From Arthrobacter_D sp015752045 (GTDB lineage: Bacteria; Actinomycetota; Actinomycetes; Actinomycetales; Micrococcaceae), in NCBI RefSeq assembly GCF_015752045.1, contig NZ_JADOUS010000003.1, forward strand, positions 186,001 through 250,000: a stretch of DNA of 64,000 nt, in the 5' to 3' direction. Shown piece by piece: positions 8,576 to 17,137 of this stretch (the stretch's first letter is position 1; the number at the start of each line of letters is the position of its first letter). The notes under the pieces are model-generated. The model saw nothing but the letters and a program-made list of their open reading frames with translations, was not told where the DNA came from and did no database searches. The position numbers were made by a program, and so were the translations under genes.

Positions 8576-8585
8576 GTCCCGCACC

Positions 8586-8730
8586 GGCGTCGCAGTAGCG
8601 GTCTGCAGGTCCGGTGGCGCAGCAGCGTCGCTCGAGCGGTGACGGCCCGGCGTCGCAGTAGCGGTCCCGCAGGTTCGGTGTCGCTCGAGCGGCGCGGCCG
8701 CGGCGACGCAGTAGCGGTCCGCAGGTCCGG
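8586..8730. repeat. three imperfect copies of a ~30-bp intergenic repeat
   Basis: The sequence GGCGTCGCAGTAGCGGTC followed by a GCAGGTYCGG tail occurs at 8586-8616 and 8649-8680. A shorter variant with GGCGACGCAG lies at 8702-8730. The spacers share TCGCTCGAGCGG (8628-8639 and 8681-8692). The array fills the gap between two convergent genes. No function is evident; replication slippage or a degenerate mobile repeat are both possible. Confidence 0.75.
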
Positions 8731-8756
8731 CCTCCTGGGAGCGGCCGGGAATCCTG

Positions 8757-9644
8757 TCAGGCGAGGGCCCGCGTGATCACGATGCCCGCCGCGAACAGGA
8801 TGCTGAACGCCAGGTTGATCAGTCCCGTCTGCTTGAGGACGGGGATCAGGCTCGTGCGCTGCGTGCCCGTGAGCATCAGCCGGCTCGGCTTCAGGCAGGC
8901 CGGGACGAGCAGCAGGACGAGCAGCATCCAGGGGTACTCCCCGCTCAGGAACAGCGGCAGCAGGACGGCGGCGGCGAGCATCATCACGTAGCTGATCCGT
9001 GCGGCGGTGTCGCCGAGCCTCACGGCCAGGGTCTTCTTCCCGACGGCGGTGTCGGTCGGGATGTCGCGGACGTTGTTCGCCATCAGCAGGGCCATGGCGA
9101 TCAGGCCCGTGCCCACCGCTCCGATCCACGCGGCCGCGCTGAGCTGGCCCGCCTGGGTGAACGTGGTGCCGAGGGTCGCGACCAGTCCGAAGAACACGAA
9201 GACGAACACGTCGCCCAGTCCCAGGTACCCGTACGGATTCTTGCCGCCCGTGTAGCCCCACGCGGCGGCGATGCAGCCCACGCCGACGAGCAGCAGGATC
9301 CACGACGCCTGGGACAGCACGATCAGGGCCAGTCCGGCGAGCATGGCCACGCCGAAGCAGGCGAAGGCGGCGAGCTTCACATGCCGGGGCTGTGCGACCC
9401 CGGACCCGGTGAGGCGCAGTGGGCCCACCCGGACGTCGTCCGTCCCCCGGATGCCGTCCGAGTAGTCGTTCGCGTAGTTCACGCCGACCTGCAGCAGCAC
9501 CGAGACGATCAACGCGAGCGCCGCATGGAGGGGCTTGAAGGATTCCAGCCCGACGGCGGCAGCGCTTCCGACGATCACGGGGGCGAACGCCATCGGCAGC
9601 GTGCGGGGGCGGGCTCCTTCGAGCCACTGAGCGGCAGTCGCCAC
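8757..9644 (-). CDS. menA: 1,4-dihydroxy-2-naphthoate polyprenyltransferase
   Basis: MenA attaches the polyprenyl chain to 1,4-dihydroxy-2-naphthoate, giving demethylmenaquinone at the membrane. The 295-residue UbiA-family protein has about eight or nine hydrophobic helices. The first Asp-rich prenyl-diphosphate motif is NYANDYSDGIRGTDD near residue 55 and a second Asp-rich element, NVRDIPTDTAVGKKTLAVRLG, lies near residue 190. The start is GTG at 9644 with AAGGAC upstream. It follows menE and menB on the same strand with small gaps, so the three probably form an operon. Confidence 0.93.
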   Translation of the reverse strand: MATAAQWLEGARPRTLPMAFAPVIVGSAAAVGLESFKPLHAALALIVSVLLQVGVNYANDYSDGIRGTDDVRVGPLRLTGSGVAQPRHVKLAAFACFGVAMLAGLALIVLSQASWILLLVGVGCIAAAWGYTGGKNPYGYLGLGDVFVFVFFGLVATLGTTFTQAGQLSAAAWIGAVGTGLIAMALLMANNVRDIPTDTAVGKKTLAVRLGDTAARISYVMMLAAAVLLPLFLSGEYPWMLLVLLLVPACLKPSRLMLTGTQRTSLIPVLKQTGLINLAFSILFAAGIVITRALA

Positions 9645-9693
9645 GGATCAGTCCTTCAGGTCGGGTGGGTGGAGCGGGAGGTCCGTCGGACGC

Positions 9694-10824
9694 CTAGGCG
9701 CGTTCGAGGAGCTGGTGGATGGTCCGGCGATCGGGCTTGCCGCCCGGCAGCAGGGGAAGGGCATCGAGCGTCACGATGGACTTGGGGACGGCATGCGCCC
9801 CCAGTTCCACGTGGACCGCCTGCCGGATGACGTCGGCATCGACGTCACCGACGATCGCCGCGGCGACCGCCGTGCCCCACTCCTCGCTGCGGATGCCGAG
9901 GACCATGGCCTGTTCGACGCCGGGCAGGGCCTGGATGACGTCGGAGACCCTCGTCGCCGAGACCTTCAGCGCGCCGGTGATGATGACGTCGTCGAGCCGG
10001 CCGTGCACGGTGACGGAGCCGTCCGTCGCCACTTCCCCGGCGTCGTCCGTCACGAACCAGCGCTGCCCGGCGTTGAAGACGAACTTCTCCGCCGTGAGCT
10101 CGGGCGCGTCGAGGTATCCATCCGCGAGGACGGGGCCGCCGGTCCGCAGCCGGCCGTCCACGGAGCGGAGCTCGACGCCGTCGAGCGGGGTGCCGTCGTA
10201 GACGCACCCGCCGCAGGTCTCACTCATGCCGTAGGTCTCGACGATCTTCAGGTCCTGGCTGCGGGCGAGGGACCGCAGGGACACCCCGGCCGGCGCACCC
10301 CCGAGGAGGATCGCGTCGAAGCGGCGCAGGAGCTGGAGGGTCTCGCGCGACGGGTCGGCCAGGAGCCGGTGGAGCTGCGTGGGCACGAGTGAGGTGAACC
10401 GGACGCGGTCCGTCAGCTCGCCCGCGGCGTCGGTGAAGGCCTGCGGCGTGAAGCCCGCGGAGGTGTCCATGGCCCAGGGCTGCGTGCCGGCGTACAGGGA
10501 GCGCACGAGCACCTGGAATCCGGCGACATAGTGCACCGGCAGCGTGAGGAGCCACTGGCCCTCCGCCCCGAGGGCGAACGCCGTGCCCATGGCCGACGCC
10601 GCGAGCGCGTCGACGCTGAGCATGGTCTGTTTGGGGGTCCCCGTGGATCCGGAGGTGCTGATGACCGCCGCGATCTCGTCGTTGGGCAGCTCGCCGCCGA
10701 ACAGCTGATCGGGCCTCACGTGCGGGGCGACCGCGGGACCCTCGCCGGCGAGGGCCGCGGCGAGGGGCTTGAGCAGCCCGAGGGCGTCGAAGCCCTCGGG
10801 GGTGTGCACGGGGAGGAGTTCCAC
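9694..10824 (-). CDS. menE: o-succinylbenzoate-CoA ligase
   Basis: MenE activates o-succinylbenzoate to its CoA thioester, the substrate of MenB. This 376-residue enzyme of the acyl-adenylate family shows the P-loop STSGSTGTPKQ near residue 58, the adenylate motif YGMSETCGG near 200 and the hinge and C-terminal region GRLDDVIITGALKVS. The short length is normal for actinobacterial MenE. AGGAG lies 5 nt before the GTG at 10824. The start is 8 bp from the menB stop, consistent with cotranscription. Confidence 0.9.
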   Translation of the reverse strand: MELLPVHTPEGFDALGLLKPLAAALAGEGPAVAPHVRPDQLFGGELPNDEIAAVISTSGSTGTPKQTMLSVDALAASAMGTAFALGAEGQWLLTLPVHYVAGFQVLVRSLYAGTQPWAMDTSAGFTPQAFTDAAGELTDRVRFTSLVPTQLHRLLADPSRETLQLLRRFDAILLGGAPAGVSLRSLARSQDLKIVETYGMSETCGGCVYDGTPLDGVELRSVDGRLRTGGPVLADGYLDAPELTAEKFVFNAGQRWFVTDDAGEVATDGSVTVHGRLDDVIITGALKVSATRVSDVIQALPGVEQAMVLGIRSEEWGTAVAAAIVGDVDADVIRQAVHVELGAHAVPKSIVTLDALPLLPGGKPDRRTIHQLLERA

Positions 10825-10831
10825 GCCGCTC

Positions 10832-11785
10832 CTAGAAGTAGTAGGGGAACGAGGACCAGTCCGGGGAGCGCTTCTCGAGGAACGCCTCCTTGCCCTCCAC
10901 CGCTTCGTCCGTCATGTACGCGAGGCGGGTCGCCTCGCCGGCGAAGACCTGCTGGCCGGCGAGGCCGTCGTCGGCGAGGTTGAAGGCGAACTTGAGCATG
11001 CGGAGGGCCTGCGGGCTCTGGCGGGCGATATCGGCCGCGTACGCGAGCGCGGTGACCTCGAGCTCCCCGTGGTCGACGGCCTCGTTGACCGCCCCCATGT
11101 CCACCATGTCCTGCGCGGAATATTCGCGGGCCAGGAAGAAGATCTCCCGCGCCTTCTTCTGGCCGATCTGCCGGGCCAGGAGGGCGGATCCGTACCCGGC
11201 GTCGAAGCTGCCCACGGTGGCATCCGTCTGCTTGAACCGGCCGTGCTGCGCGGACGCGATCGTGAGGTCCGCGACGACGTGCAGGCTGTGCCCGCCGCCG
11301 GCGGCCCACCCGTTGACGACGGCGATGACCACCTTCGGCATGGTGCGGATCAGCCGCTGCACCTCGAGGATGTGGAGGCGTCCGGCCCGCGCCGGGTCGA
11401 TCGTCTCCTTCGTCTCGCCCTCCGCGTACCGGTAGCCGTCGCGGCCCCGGATCCGCTGGTCGCCGCCCGAGCAGAAGGAGTGGCCGCCGTCGCGGGGGCT
11501 CGGCCCGTTGCCGGTGAGCAGCACGGTGGCGACGTCGGGTGTCATGCGGGCATGGTCGAGAGCCCGGTACAGCTCGTCGACGGTCCCGGGACGGAACGCG
11601 TTGCGCACCTCGGGGCGATCGAAGGCGATCCGCACGGTGGGCAGGTCGCGGACGACGGCCCCGCCGGCGTCGCGCTCCACCTGGCGGTGGTACGTCATGT
11701 CGGTGAAATCCTCGAAGCCCGTGACGACCCGCCAGCGGGTGGGGTCGAAGATGTCGGATACCTTGGCGGGGAGCTCTGAAGTCAC
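10832..11785 (-). CDS. menB: 1,4-dihydroxy-2-naphthoyl-CoA synthase
   Basis: MenB closes the second ring of naphthoquinone from o-succinylbenzoyl-CoA. The 317-residue crotonase-fold protein has the MenB-type start FDPTRWRVVTGFEDFTDMTYHR. The oxyanion and active-site stretch SFCSGGDQRIRGRDGY lies near residue 110 and VNGWAAGGGHSLHVVADLTIAS near 165. The C-terminal SPDWSSFPYYF is diagnostic of MenB. It is the first gene of menB-menE-menA. Other men genes are not in the window. Confidence 0.95.
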   Translation of the reverse strand: MTSELPAKVSDIFDPTRWRVVTGFEDFTDMTYHRQVERDAGGAVVRDLPTVRIAFDRPEVRNAFRPGTVDELYRALDHARMTPDVATVLLTGNGPSPRDGGHSFCSGGDQRIRGRDGYRYAEGETKETIDPARAGRLHILEVQRLIRTMPKVVIAVVNGWAAGGGHSLHVVADLTIASAQHGRFKQTDATVGSFDAGYGSALLARQIGQKKAREIFFLAREYSAQDMVDMGAVNEAVDHGELEVTALAYAADIARQSPQALRMLKFAFNLADDGLAGQQVFAGEATRLAYMTDEAVEGKEAFLEKRSPDWSSFPYYF

Positions 11786-11835
11786 CCGTCGAGTCTAGCG
11801 GCGCGGGCCGTGCCGGGCGCCCCGGCCCGCGCCGG

Positions 11836-12273
11836 TCATGCGATGCAGAACTCGTTGTCCTCGGGATCGAGCATGACGTACCAGGCGTGCGGCCCCTGGG
11901 AGTGCTGCTCCACGTACCGCGCGCCCCGCGCCTCGAGCCGTGCCCGCTGGGCGTCGCGGTCCGTACCTCCGAGGTCGACGTCGATGTGCACCCGGTTCTT
12001 GGCGGTCTTCGGCTCGGGCACGGGCTGCAAGAGGATGCGCTCGCGGCCCGTCCGGCCGACGTCGTCAGCCCGGCAGATGGCGGCGCCGTCCTTCCAGACG
12101 CGCCTGCCGTGGTGCGTGATGACGTCGGACTCCTGCGCGAACCCCTGCGCGATCATCCGGTCGATGAACGCCTCGTCGGTCGGTTCGACGACCCAGCCGA
12201 GCGTCTCCGCCCACCAGTCCGCCTGGGCGTGCGGATCCCTGCAGTCGATCGAGATCTGGACGGAGAAAGGCAT
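11836..12273 (-). CDS. VOC (glyoxalase/bleomycin-resistance fold) family protein
   Basis: The 145-residue product has two beta-alpha-beta-beta-beta-like halves starting ISIDCRDPHAQADWWAETLGW and ending WYVMLDPEDNEFCIA. These patterns are common in the actinobacterial glyoxalase-like domain. Possible metal-binding residues include the early His, an RVHIDVDL strand and the final Glu. No substrate can be assigned. It lies alone between menB and the phosphatase. Confidence 0.85.
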   Translation of the reverse strand: MPFSVQISIDCRDPHAQADWWAETLGWVVEPTDEAFIDRMIAQGFAQESDVITHHGRRVWKDGAAICRADDVGRTGRERILLQPVPEPKTAKNRVHIDVDLGGTDRDAQRARLEARGARYVEQHSQGPHAWYVMLDPEDNEFCIA

Positions 12274-12331
12274 GACCGCAGGCTAGGACCTCCGGCGCGG
12301 GAGGGGAAGGGGTGGTTGCTACGCTTCGGCC

Positions 12332-13105
12332 ATGGACGCCTCCCCGATCGCCGGCCTCGACACCACCACCGCGCGGGCGGCGGTGGACGGCCCGTGGGAC
12401 GGCGCCGTGAACGCCAGGGACCTCGGGGGCGTCGGGGGATCCGTCCAGGCGGGCCGGCTCTTCCGGATGGGCAGGAACGAGTGGGTCACGGCGTCGGGGT
12501 GGCGCCAGGCCTTGGAGCAGGGCGTCCGGACCGTCGTCGATCTCCGCCACCCCTTCGAGCTCGGCCGCCGGGGAGCGGACCCGCTCGTCGGACCGGACGC
12601 CGTCGAGCGTTTCAGGTTCCTCAACCTCCCGACGGAGGACCAGTCGGATGAGGAGTTCATGGCGCTCTGCGGACCGTATCTCAGTTCGCCGGAGCACTAC
12701 GGGGAGAACCTCAGGCGGTGGCCCGAGAAATTCGTCCGCGTGGCCCGGGCCTTCGTCGCGGCTCCGCCCGGGGGAGTGGTGATCCACTGCGCCGCGGGGA
12801 GGGACCGCACCGGACTCGTGGTCGCCCTGCTGCTCAGCGCAGCGGGGATAGGGTCCTCGGCGATCATCGCCGACTACGCACGCGCCGTCACCACCATGAA
12901 CGAGCGCTACCGCGGCCAGGAGACGCCGCACGAGACGCCGAAGACCGACGCCGAGCTGGCGGTCTGGCTCCTCCGGGCGCGGGGACACCTCGAGGACCTG
13001 CTGTCATCGCTCGACGCCGCGCAGTTCCTCCGTGACGCCGGTCTGACGGCGCAGGAACTCGCGGACCTGAGGGCGCGTCTGACGAGCCCCGCGTGGCCGC
13101 TCTAG
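12332..13105 (+). CDS. tyrosine-protein phosphatase (PTP-like, lipid phosphatase type)
   Basis: The 257-residue protein has the catalytic P-loop HCAAGRDRTGLV near residue 152, with its nucleophilic Cys and Arg. The N-terminal NARDLGGVGGSVQAGRLFRMGRNEW is typical of the bacterial Tyr-phosphatase-2 family related to MptpB of mycobacteria. Substrates could be phosphotyrosine or phosphoinositides. There is no signal peptide. The stop overlaps the stop of the convergent SGNH gene, the two sharing the palindrome CTAG. Confidence 0.9.
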   Translation: MDASPIAGLDTTTARAAVDGPWDGAVNARDLGGVGGSVQAGRLFRMGRNEWVTASGWRQALEQGVRTVVDLRHPFELGRRGADPLVGPDAVERFRFLNLPTEDQSDEEFMALCGPYLSSPEHYGENLRRWPEKFVRVARAFVAAPPGGVVIHCAAGRDRTGLVVALLLSAAGIGSSAIIADYARAVTTMNERYRGQETPHETPKTDAELAVWLLRARGHLEDLLSSLDAAQFLRDAGLTAQELADLRARLTSPAWPL

Positions 13106-13971
13106 CGCTGGAGCTGGGAGAAGTTCACCAAGCTGCGGACGGAGGGGAAGTAGCCGGACCGGTAGCCCTCGATGGTGGGGTGCAGGTTGTCCGCCGCGCC
13201 GGGCGTGAAGGTGATCCAGGGGTCCGTGGAACCGAGCCCGTGTCCTTCGAACTTCTGCACCAGGTCGACGTATGTGAAGCCATGGGCCTCGGCCTGGTCC
13301 CTGATCACGGCGTTCACGGCGTCCGTGGCATCGTTGAACGCTGTCTGCGACGCCACGGGCAGGACGACAGGCGTCCCCGCCTCGGGAGAGAACAGGTGCG
13401 GATAGCCGGTCACCACCACGGTGGCGCGGGGCGCGGCGGAACCGATCGTGCCGTACAGCGCGTCGAGGTTGCGTTCCAGCGCCGGCAGGGCGGTCGCGTT
13501 CTGGACCGCGATGAACTGCGCGCACTCCGCAGTGGGCCGGGTGGCACACACCCCGGCGGCCTGCCCGAAGCCCGCATCGTTACCGCCGGCGGAGACGGTC
13601 ACGAGGTCCGTGGACGGGGAGAGGGCGCCGGACGCGACGACGCGTGCCACCTGTTCCGGCAGGTCCAGGGCGCCTCCCGCCTCGGTGGCCACCGTGGCGC
13701 CGGCGCAGGTGGCGTCGGCCACCAGCTCCACCTGCTTCTTCGTGTCGAGGATCCCGGGCAGGCCCAGGGGCGTCTGGCCGCAGGCGTTCACATAGGAGCC
13801 GGCACCGAATCCCGAGGCGTACGAGTCCCCGAGCGCCACATAGGACAGCGGCGCGGGTGGGGCGGCTGCAACGGGACCCGCGGCGCCCCCGATCAGGGCT
13901 GCAGCGGCCGCCGCGGCAAGGGCGACGAGCCTGGTGGGCCGGATCCTGGTGGGGTGCCTCGTGATGGTCAT
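13102..13971 (-). CDS. secreted SGNH/GDSL-type esterase
   Basis: This 289-residue enzyme begins with an Arg-rich signal peptide and a hydrophobic core ending near PVAAAPPAP. Block I is VALGDSYASGFGAG with the catalytic Ser, block III is VSAGGNDAGFG and block V has DNLHPTIEGY with the catalytic Asp/His. The enzyme should hydrolyse lipid or acetyl esters outside the cell. The ATG at 13971 overlaps the stop of the thioesterase gene (ATGA), so they are coupled. The frame stays open upstream, but that part lacks signal-peptide character. Confidence 0.9.
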   Translation of the reverse strand: MTITRHPTRIRPTRLVALAAAAAAALIGGAAGPVAAAPPAPLSYVALGDSYASGFGAGSYVNACGQTPLGLPGILDTKKQVELVADATCAGATVATEAGGALDLPEQVARVVASGALSPSTDLVTVSAGGNDAGFGQAAGVCATRPTAECAQFIAVQNATALPALERNLDALYGTIGSAAPRATVVVTGYPHLFSPEAGTPVVLPVASQTAFNDATDAVNAVIRDQAEAHGFTYVDLVQKFEGHGLGSTDPWITFTPGAADNLHPTIEGYRSGYFPSVRSLVNFSQLQR

Positions 13972-14396
13972 GGGCTCACCGTACCGGGGACCGGCCGGTC
14001 CAGGAGCAGGTTCGTGATGCGCAGCGTGCACAGGCGCCGTCCGGCGTCGTCGGTGATCAGCACCTCGTGGGTGGTGAGGGTCCGGCCGAGGTGGATCGGC
14101 GTCGCCGTGACGGTGACGGTGCCTTCCCGCACGCTCCGGTGGTGGGTCGCCGACACGTCGACGCCCACCGCCGTCCTGCCGAGGGTGGACGCGTGGATCA
14201 CGGCGGCCCAGGACCCCACGGCCTCACCGACGGCGAGGGACGCGCCGCCGTGAAGGAGTCCGAAGGACTGGCGGTTGCCCTCGACGGGCATGGTTGCCAC
14301 CACCCGCTCGACGGACTGTTCGACGATGGACACACCCATCCGCTCGTCGAGCTCTCCGAGGGTGATCGTCCAGGGGGGTAGGGATTCGTGCGTCAC
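13968..14396 (-). CDS. PaaI-type hotdog-fold thioesterase
   Basis: The 142-residue product contains SFGLLHGGASLAVGEAVGSWAA near residue 47, matching the hotdog HGG active-site helix of the PaaI/MenI-like thioesterases. It could hydrolyse aromatic acyl-CoA esters. Candidates are 1,4-dihydroxy-2-naphthoyl-CoA (menB is 2.2 kb away) or stalled phenylacetate intermediates (the paa genes lack a linked paaI). The sequence does not decide. GTG at 14396 with AGGAG about 10 nt upstream is preferred over more distal starts. Confidence 0.87.
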   Translation of the reverse strand: MTHESLPPWTITLGELDERMGVSIVEQSVERVVATMPVEGNRQSFGLLHGGASLAVGEAVGSWAAVIHASTLGRTAVGVDVSATHHRSVREGTVTVTATPIHLGRTLTTHEVLITDDAGRRLCTLRITNLLLDRPVPGTVSP

Positions 14397-14558
14397 GGCG
14401 TGCTGCTCCTGAGGATCGATTCGTGGGTCGTCCGCCACTCTAGCGCCGGGCGGACCTCGCCGAGGGAGGGCCGCTTCCATAACGATCCGATCACGGGGTG
14501 ATGGCGATTACCGCGTTGACCTGCGGTGATGCCGACCCCGCAACCGCGGATCCGACCG

Positions 14559-14628
14559 TGGAAGCGCTCCCACTTGACAGTGTCCTACGTCACAGTCACG
14601 ATGGGAACTCAGCGTGAGAGCGCTCCCA
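14559..14628 (+). promoter_or_regulatory. cellobiose operon promoter with two CebR-type operators
   Basis: A consensus -35 TTGACA (14574-14579) and a weak -10 CACGAT (14597-14602) are spaced by 17 bp. Operator 1, TGGAAGCGCTCCCA (14559-14572), abuts the -35. Operator 2, TGAGAGCGCTCCCA (14615-14628), lies just beyond the expected start point. Each differs by one base from the palindrome TGGGAGCGCTCCCA known for CebR of Streptomyces. Centres are 56 bp apart. The rest of the 458-bp gap (14397-14854) holds a long leader and no recognised gene. Confidence 0.8.
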
Positions 14629-14854
14629 CCGGGGTCGTCCCGGGAGGGGCACGCACCCTTCGCCGGCACCACCCATCGCATCCGCGGAGGGCTCACTCGT
14701 GCGCTCCCGCAAACGTCGGCGCCTTCGACATCCTGACGAAAGCGCACCAGCCGACGGTCCAGCCTGTGTCCCCGCGGACGTGGGTGCCACCAGGAAGTCC
14801 CGACCCAGGATCCGCTGCAGACGCAGCGGACCCGAGCTGACAAAGGAGTCACCC

Positions 14855-16147
14855 GTGCAGAACCGAGCACGAATCACCGCCCTCTCGGCCGCAGCCGCAT
14901 GCCTCGCCCTGACCCTCACCGCCTGTGGTTCGGGCGGGGAGGAGAACGCCGGAGTGGAGGGGGAGACGGGCACCGAGAACGTCACCCTCTCGGTCGGCAC
15001 GTTCAACGAATTCGGTTACGAGGAGCTCTTCACCGAATACGAGGAGCTCAACCCGAATGTCACGATCGAGCACAAGAAGGCCGCCACCTCGAACGAGGCC
15101 CGCGACAACCTCACCACGCGGCTCGCCGCCGGTTCCGGTCTCTCCGACATCGAGGGTATCGAGGTGGACTGGCTTCCTGAGCTGCTCGAGTACCCCGACC
15201 AGTTCGCGGACCTCTCCGACCCCGCCGTCGAGGGCCGCTGGCTGGACTGGAAGACCGCCGCCGCCACCACCGAGGACGGCGCCCTTATCGGCTACGGCAC
15301 CGACGCGGGACCCCAGGCCGTCTGCTACCGCGCGGACCTGTTCGAGAAGGCTGGGCTCCCGAGCGACCGCGAGTCCGTCGCGGAGATGCTCGACGGCTCG
15401 TGGCAGGACTACTTCGACGCCGGCGAGGAGTTCGTCGCGGCGAGCGACGGCGTGGCCTGGTTCGACTCCGCCGGAGCGACCTACCAGGGCATGGTCAACC
15501 AGGTCCAGAACGCCTACGAGGACAACGACGGCACGGTCATCGCCACCGAGAACCCCGAGGTCAAGGACATCTACGAGCAGGTCCTGGAGGCCTCGGTCAC
15601 CGACGGCCTGTCAGCGCACCTCACCCAGTGGGAGGACGACTGGGTGGCGAGCTTCCAGTCCGATGCGTTCGCCACGAAGCTCTGCCCGGGCTGGATGCTC
15701 GGGGTCATCGAGGGCAACGCCGAGGGCGTCGAGGGCTGGGACATCGCCGATGTCTTCCCCGGCGGCGGCGGCAACTGGGGCGGCTCCTACCTGACCGTCC
15801 CCACCCAGGGCGCCCACCAGGCCGAGGCCAAGAAGCTCGCGGACTGGCTGACGGCCCCCGAGCAGCAGATCAAGGCCTTCGAGTCGAAGGGCACGTTCCC
15901 CAGCCAGGTCGATGCGCTCGAGAGCGACGCACTCCTCGGCCAGACCGACGCGTTCTTCAACGACGCCCCGACCGGCGAGATCCTCGCCAACCGGGCCACC
16001 GCCGTCGAGATCACGCCGTTCAAGGGCCCCAAGTACTTCGCGATCAACGACGCGATGCAGCAGGCCCTCACCCGCGTCGACGTCGACAAGACCGACGACG
16101 CGGCCTCCTCCTGGGAGAAGTTCGTCACCGCTGTAGGCGCTCTGTAG
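14855..16147 (+). CDS. cebE: sugar ABC transporter substrate-binding lipoprotein (CebE-like)
   Basis: This 430-residue family-1 extracellular solute-binding protein should capture cellobiose or other beta-glucosides for the two permeases that follow. A signal peptide ends in the lipobox LTAC at about residue 24. The frame is open far upstream, but AAAGGAG lies 8 nt before the GTG at 14855, and the signal peptide begins there. The ligand is inferred from the GH1 glucosidase and CebR-like regulator in the same operon. No ATPase gene is present; such importers often share an MsiK-type ATPase encoded elsewhere. Confidence 0.9.
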   Translation: MQNRARITALSAAAACLALTLTACGSGGEENAGVEGETGTENVTLSVGTFNEFGYEELFTEYEELNPNVTIEHKKAATSNEARDNLTTRLAAGSGLSDIEGIEVDWLPELLEYPDQFADLSDPAVEGRWLDWKTAAATTEDGALIGYGTDAGPQAVCYRADLFEKAGLPSDRESVAEMLDGSWQDYFDAGEEFVAASDGVAWFDSAGATYQGMVNQVQNAYEDNDGTVIATENPEVKDIYEQVLEASVTDGLSAHLTQWEDDWVASFQSDAFATKLCPGWMLGVIEGNAEGVEGWDIADVFPGGGGNWGGSYLTVPTQGAHQAEAKKLADWLTAPEQQIKAFESKGTFPSQVDALESDALLGQTDAFFNDAPTGEILANRATAVEITPFKGPKYFAINDAMQQALTRVDVDKTDDAASSWEKFVTAVGAL

Positions 16148-16150
16148 CCA

Positions 16151-17137
16151 ATGGCTGTCACGGACCGGGTCCCATCCCCGCCCCCCACGGACGAGCAGGC
16201 GTCACACGCCAGGAGCGTGAAGCGGCTGGTCTTCTCCCGGAAGGTGTCGACGTGGGACGTCAGGCTGTCTCCGTATCTCTACATCTCCCCGTTCTTCCTG
16301 CTGTTCGCCGTCACGGGCCTGTTCCCCCTGCTCTACACCGCATGGGTCTCGCTCCACGACTGGAACCTCATCGGGGGGCAGGGCGCCTTCACGGGGCTGG
16401 AGAACTTCCAGTTCGTCCTCGCGCAGCCGTTCTTCTGGAACGCGGTAGGCAATACGTTCAGCATCTTCCTCCTCTCGTCGGTCCCGCAGGTCGTCCTCGC
16501 CATCGCCATCGCGGCGGTGCTCGACGCCAACCTCCGGGCCAGGACGTTCTGGAGGATGGGCGTCCTCGTCCCCTTCGTGGTGGCCCCCGTGGCGGTGGGG
16601 CTGATCTTCAACAACCTGTTCGCTGACCAGGCCGGCCTGGTCAACGAGCTGTTGACGGGGATGGGGCTGGACCCGGTCCGCTGGCACTCCGACTCCCTCG
16701 CGAGTCACGCGGCCATCGCCACGATGGTCAACTTCCGCTGGACCGGCTACAACGCGCTGATCTTCCTCGCCGCCATGCAGGCCGTCCCCAGGGACGTCTA
16801 CGAGGCGGCGACCATCGACGGCGCCGGGCGGCTCCGCCAGTTCTTCTCCGTCACCGTCCCGATGCTGCGGCCGACCATCATCTTCGTGGTCATCACCGCG
16901 ACCATCGGGGGCCTCCAGATCTTCGACGAGGCACGGGTCTTCGACCAGGCGGGCCTCGGCGGTGCGGACCGGCAGTGGCAAACGCTCACCATGTACATCT
17001 GGGAGCTCGGCTGGGGCCAGCGCAACTTCGGCAGGGCATCGGCCGTCGCCTGGCTGCTGTTCCTGATCATCGTGGTGATCGCGATGGCCAACTTCCTCAT
17101 CACCCGCCGCATCGCAAGCCAGGGAGGCCGACGATGA
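16151..17137 (+). CDS. cebF: sugar ABC transporter permease (CebF-like, MalF type)
   Basis: The 328-residue protein has six predicted helices, the first following a cytoplasmic N-terminal tail of about 50 residues. The EAA loop that contacts the ATPase is seen as VYEAATIDGAGRLRQFFSVTVP near residue 215. Start ATG is 4 bp after the binding protein stop. The 3' end overlaps the next permease by ATGA. Confidence 0.92.
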   Translation: MAVTDRVPSPPPTDEQASHARSVKRLVFSRKVSTWDVRLSPYLYISPFFLLFAVTGLFPLLYTAWVSLHDWNLIGGQGAFTGLENFQFVLAQPFFWNAVGNTFSIFLLSSVPQVVLAIAIAAVLDANLRARTFWRMGVLVPFVVAPVAVGLIFNNLFADQAGLVNELLTGMGLDPVRWHSDSLASHAAIATMVNFRWTGYNALIFLAAMQAVPRDVYEAATIDGAGRLRQFFSVTVPMLRPTIIFVVITATIGGLQIFDEARVFDQAGLGGADRQWQTLTMYIWELGWGQRNFGRASAVAWLLFLIIVVIAMANFLITRRIASQGGRR

